Source: an uncultured Thermomicrobia bacterium
Lineage (GTDB): Bacteria > Chloroflexota > Chloroflexia > Thermomicrobiales > JALYUS01
Length of the DNA stretch: 64,000 nucleotides
Direction: 5' to 3'
Assembly: GCA_937968015.1 (NCBI GenBank)
Contig: CALBSO010000050.1
Coordinates: 62,001 to 126,000 of the forward strand
A program made the translations under genes and the position numbers. Under the pieces are notes generated by a model that was not told where the DNA came from, did no database searches, and saw only the letters and a list, made by a program, of their open reading frames with translations. Shown piece after piece: positions 61,547 through 64,000 of this stretch (position 1 is its first letter; each line of letters begins with the position of its first letter).

Positions 61547-62305
61547 TCAAGCGACAGAACGCCGCTCCTCTTCCGTTGCGCCGATCGCTTCCTCGATCAT
61601 GTCGCGCTCATCTGCCGACCGCAGCCGACCATTCATGCTCCGGTACATCACTGACCCAATCCCTTCGAGTGCGCCGAGGCGGTTGACGAGCCGGAGTACC
61701 GCCGTCTCGCGCGCGTTCCCCATCACCAACTCAATCCTGTCCTCGCTTCGCCCCATCCGCAGATGCAGGCCACGGAGCGGCACGCCGGATTCCAGCACTA
61801 CCCGCTCAACCTCCGCGATCTGCCCCGGCGCGTGCTTCATTCGCACACTCAGGGTGCTTGGGTGGTGATGCGCGAAGAAGCGATACTCGATGAAGCGCAA
61901 GACGATCTGAATAGCGATTATCGCTGACGTGACAATCGTTGCCGCCCAGAAAAGGCCGCCACCACAGGCAAGCCCGACGGCAGCAGCCGACCAGACACTC
62001 GCCGCTGTCGTCAGGCCGCTGATCGTGTTCTTGCGGAAGATGATCACGCCCGCGCCGAGGAAGCCGATTCCGCTCACGACCTGCGCCGCGACGCGGCTCG
62101 GATCGAGCGTTACCTGGCTGACTCGCATCACATCCGAGAAGCCGTATGTTGAGACGATCATTAAGAGCGACGAACTGACTGCGACGAGCGCGTGCGTCCT
62201 GAGTCCCGCGGCGCGTTCGAGCCGCTCGCGCTCCAGGCCGAGGATCGCACCACAAAGGAGGGCGATCCCGATCCGTATCAACACCGTTGTCGTGGCGATC
62301 TGCAT
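61547..62305 (-). CDS. MgtC/SapB family membrane protein
   Basis: A 252-residue protein. The N-terminal 150 residues have four to five membrane helices with LGLERERLERAAGLRTHALVA and the VVSGIGFLGAGVI motif, both typical of the MgtC/SapB family. A C-terminal ACT-like cytoplasmic domain of about 90 residues follows. Members relate to magnesium limitation, ATP synthase control and intracellular survival in pathogens; the role in free-living bacteria is less clear. ATG 62305 with GAGGAA is preferred to an upstream TTG. No magnesium riboswitch was recognised upstream. Confidence 0.88.
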   Translation of the reverse strand: MQIATTTVLIRIGIALLCGAILGLERERLERAAGLRTHALVAVSSSLLMIVSTYGFSDVMRVSQVTLDPSRVAAQVVSGIGFLGAGVIIFRKNTISGLTTAASVWSAAAVGLACGGGLFWAATIVTSAIIAIQIVLRFIEYRFFAHHHPSTLSVRMKHAPGQIAEVERVVLESGVPLRGLHLRMGRSEDRIELVMGNARETAVLRLVNRLGALEGIGSVMYRSMNGRLRSADERDMIEEAIGATEEERRSVA

Positions 62306-62512
62306 ACACGCATTCCTCAGCGTGACCGGCGAAGACAAGCACCGAACGTTTCATGCCGAACCGAAAGGAGAGCCAGGTGAGATTCCCACTTTTCGGGCAA
62401 CATTGGCGTACAAACCGCGCGCCATGTGCCGCTAGTATACGCGCCTTTAGCCCATTTGCAAGCCCTAAAGCCCGGACTAGCAGCTCGCGATCTGCATGTT
62501 CTTATTTCGTTG

Positions 62513-63172
62513 TTACGTTGAAAAGAGCCAGTTGGCAAGCCGTGTTGTGAAACGCTCCGTGTTTTCCGTTTTGCTGTACAAAATTGGCGTGAGGAAAGTA
62601 ACGCGCACCGCCGCGCGCCGCGGCCAGTGAACCCCGGCGGGCAAGAACGCCGATGCACCGACAATCCGCACGGGCACGACCGGGCATTGCGCCTGTTTTG
62701 CGATCAACGCGACACCGCGATGCAAGCGCGTTTCATCCTCCGCATGGTTGGGAATCGTCCCTTGCGGATAGATCACCAAGGAAAATCCACGACGTAACCA
62801 CGTTATTGCATCATGGAGTGATTGGCGCGGCGAACCTGTGCGGTCAATCGGAATCGCGCCGAAGGCGAGGGCGACGAACGGGCCGAAGCCGGGGCGATTG
62901 CTCCGAAAAAAGTAATCCCGTGCCGCTGTGACAACGAGGCGGTCTCTCCGCGCGCCGACGGCCCAGAGGATGAGCGGCGTATCGGCCATGCTCGTATGCG
63001 CGGCGGCATAGATCACCGGGCCGGGCGGGATGTGCTCCCGCCCCTCCACGACAAGCCGCCGTATCCAGATGCGCAGGGTGAGGTAGTAGCAAACGACGAG
63101 TACGTGCCGCAGCAGGCGTATTGGCCACCATCCAACCCAGCGATAGGGCAATGGCTGGTCGCGCGCGTACAT
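62513..63172 (-). CDS. PlsC-type 1-acylglycerol-3-phosphate acyltransferase
   Basis: A 219-residue acyltransferase. The HX4D motif is HTSMAD in YAAAHTSMADTP, FGAIPIDR is block II, YPQGTIP replaces the usual FPEGTR, with Gln for the glutamate, and VVPVRIVG is block IV. It would acylate lysophosphatidate or a related lipid at the membrane, to which the N-terminal VLVVCYYLTLRIWIRRL helix binds it. The PQGT variant occurs in other family members but makes the substrate less certain. It begins 10 bases behind the M42 peptidase gene in the same direction. Confidence 0.85.
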   Translation of the reverse strand: MYARDQPLPYRWVGWWPIRLLRHVLVVCYYLTLRIWIRRLVVEGREHIPPGPVIYAAAHTSMADTPLILWAVGARRDRLVVTAARDYFFRSNRPGFGPFVALAFGAIPIDRTGSPRQSLHDAITWLRRGFSLVIYPQGTIPNHAEDETRLHRGVALIAKQAQCPVVPVRIVGASAFLPAGVHWPRRAAVRVTFLTPILYSKTENTERFTTRLANWLFST

Positions 63173-63181
63173 GACGCGCTC

Positions 63182-64000
63182 TTATTGCGCGGGGGGCATC
63201 GTGGCGAAGGCGCGCAAGAGATTCACCGTGGCGGTGACATCACTCTCCTCCACCATCTCGGTCGCCGTGTGGGTGTAGCGCGTCGGCGTGCCGATCAGAA
63301 CCGCCGGGATGCCATGATCCATGAAGGCATGCGCGTCCGAGCCGTAGTTCGCATAAACGCCGTGCTGGAAGGGAATATTGTTCGCCTTCGCGACATCGGC
63401 GAGCCGCCAGAGCAGCCGCCGGTCATAGTGAATACCGGCGTCCTTGTGAACGAGGGTTGGCCCACCGCCGAGATGCGTCGCGTACTCTTTTTCCTCCACG
63501 GTCGGCACATCACCGACGAGGCCGACATCGAGCGCGATGGCGAGATCGAAGTCGTAGAGATGCGCCATCGCCTTCGCGCCATGCACCCCGCCCTCCTCCT
63601 GCACGGTCGCGCCGTACCAGAGGTCGTACTGCAAAGCGTGACGATCGAGATCGTCCAGCAGGAGGTCCATGATCGCGAGGAGCATCCGGTCGTCCATCGC
63701 CTTGCCCGCGATGCGGGTGCCGAATCGCCGCACCGGCCACGACCAGATGACGCCCGCGCCGACGTGAACGCCCCGCTCCTCGACCTCCATCCGGCTCTTC
63801 GCGCCGATGTCCACGAAGAAATCGTTGAAATCGAGGTGCGGCTTGTCGAGTTGCGGCTGCGTCAGCGTGTGGCCGCTGGCCGTGGCGAAGATGCCCTCCG
63901 CCACGATGCCATGCCGCCCGACGATCTGCGCGACCTGACCAATCATGTAGCGGCGGTCCGGCGACATCCGGCGCGGCCCCTGCGCGGTGTCGAGCATCAG
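63182..64000 (-). CDS. M42/M20-type metallopeptidase, N-terminus cut by window edge
   Basis: About 272 C-terminal residues are visible and the frame continues beyond base 64000. KAMDDRMLLAIMDLL holds a metal aspartate, TVQEEGGVHGAKAM the catalytic and metal glutamates, ALDVGLVGD another metal aspartate, and RYTHTATEMV the last histidine; this is the M42 (glutamyl aminopeptidase/endoglucanase) layout. The first metal-binding His-x-Asp of the family lies beyond the window. The enzyme would form large aminopeptidase complexes in the cytoplasm. The acyltransferase gene follows after 10 bases. Confidence 0.85.
   Translation of the reverse strand: MMLDTAQGPRRMSPDRRYMIGQVAQIVGRHGIVAEGIFATASGHTLTQPQLDKPHLDFNDFFVDIGAKSRMEVEERGVHVGAGVIWSWPVRRFGTRIAGKAMDDRMLLAIMDLLLDDLDRHALQYDLWYGATVQEEGGVHGAKAMAHLYDFDLAIALDVGLVGDVPTVEEKEYATHLGGGPTLVHKDAGIHYDRRLLWRLADVAKANNIPFQHGVYANYGSDAHAFMDHGIPAVLIGTPTRYTHTATEMVEESDVTATVNLLRAFATMPPAQ

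Noticed and set aside
60365..61654. A 429-codon plus-strand frame overlapping the VTT gene
   Set aside because: The other frame encodes the membrane helices and the family signature; this one is Arg/Pro-rich and runs on past the true stop.
62306..62512. Possible magnesium riboswitch upstream of mgtC
   Set aside because: A GGTGAGATTCC-like stretch on the opposite strand recalled part of an M-box, but it is in the wrong orientation and the rest of the fold is absent.

Overview
The window is GC-rich DNA from a bacterium that I judge most likely to be a member of the Chloroflexota (Thermomicrobia/Sphaerobacter-like). The reasons are lipoproteins and Tat-type substrate-binding proteins with long Thr/Ala/Pro-rich linkers, an LLM-class (F420-type) oxidoreductase, mixed ATG/GTG/TTG starts with strong AGGAGG ribosome sites, a sigma-54 with an extra zinc ribbon, and a secreted protein family with a Tyr/Trp-rich tail that I associate with this phylum. 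No rRNA, tRNA, ribosomal protein or CRISPR array was seen, so the placement is an inference.

Layout. 0-11.4 kb: a truncated Rieske protein, a frameshifted DUF6883 gene coupled to DUF4926, the carboxyltransferase LiuB, a flippase-like membrane protein, an EthD protein, envelope proteins, and an MFS exporter coupled to a metallo-beta-lactamase-fold hydrolase. 11.6-21.2 kb: a regulatory block of a sigma-54 activator, RpoN, a single-domain response regulator and a divergent histidine kinase with eleven PAS domains. 21.2-24.5 kb: HxlR regulator, alpha/beta hydrolase, a glutaredoxin/thioredoxin-reductase chimera and a Nudix hydrolase. 24.6-28.7 kb: LiuC, LiuD and LiuE, which with LiuB cover the leucine-catabolic steps from methylcrotonyl-CoA to acetoacetate. 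28.8-32.2 kb: a Ser/Thr kinase fused to an apparently inactive class A beta-lactamase-like domain, followed by a related serine hydrolase. 32.5-37.4 kb: a complete carbohydrate-type ABC importer. 37.7-48.4 kb: globin, several peptidases, a peptidoglycan hydrolase, ABC-F ATPase and aspartase. 48.5-50 kb: an AT-richer island with a coiled-coil protein and a MNT/HEPN pair. 50-55.5 kb: glutaryl-CoA dehydrogenase with LutC and a LutB-LutA fusion, then the LLM oxidoreductase. 55.6-64 kb: cyclase, DinB, RidA, MBL-fold, lipoprotein, VTT-domain, MgtC, acyltransferase and an M42 peptidase cut by the window edge.

Two themes cross these regions. First, small accessory genes are decaying. DUF6883 and HEPN are frameshifted, DUF427 is 5'-truncated, VapC and IS5-type transposases survive as short relics, a small gene is split by a repeat, and a thioredoxin system has collapsed into an in-frame chimera. 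Second, several intergenic repeat families recur: a C/G-run palindrome whose end supplies ribosome-binding sites and which has also inserted in frame inside liuD, heptamer-period repeats forming hairpins, and a GGCTTTAGCC-type palindrome. The most unusual proteins are the kinase/pseudo-beta-lactamase fusion, the 1836-residue PAS kinase and the zinc-ribbon RpoN with its own candidate -24/-12 promoter.
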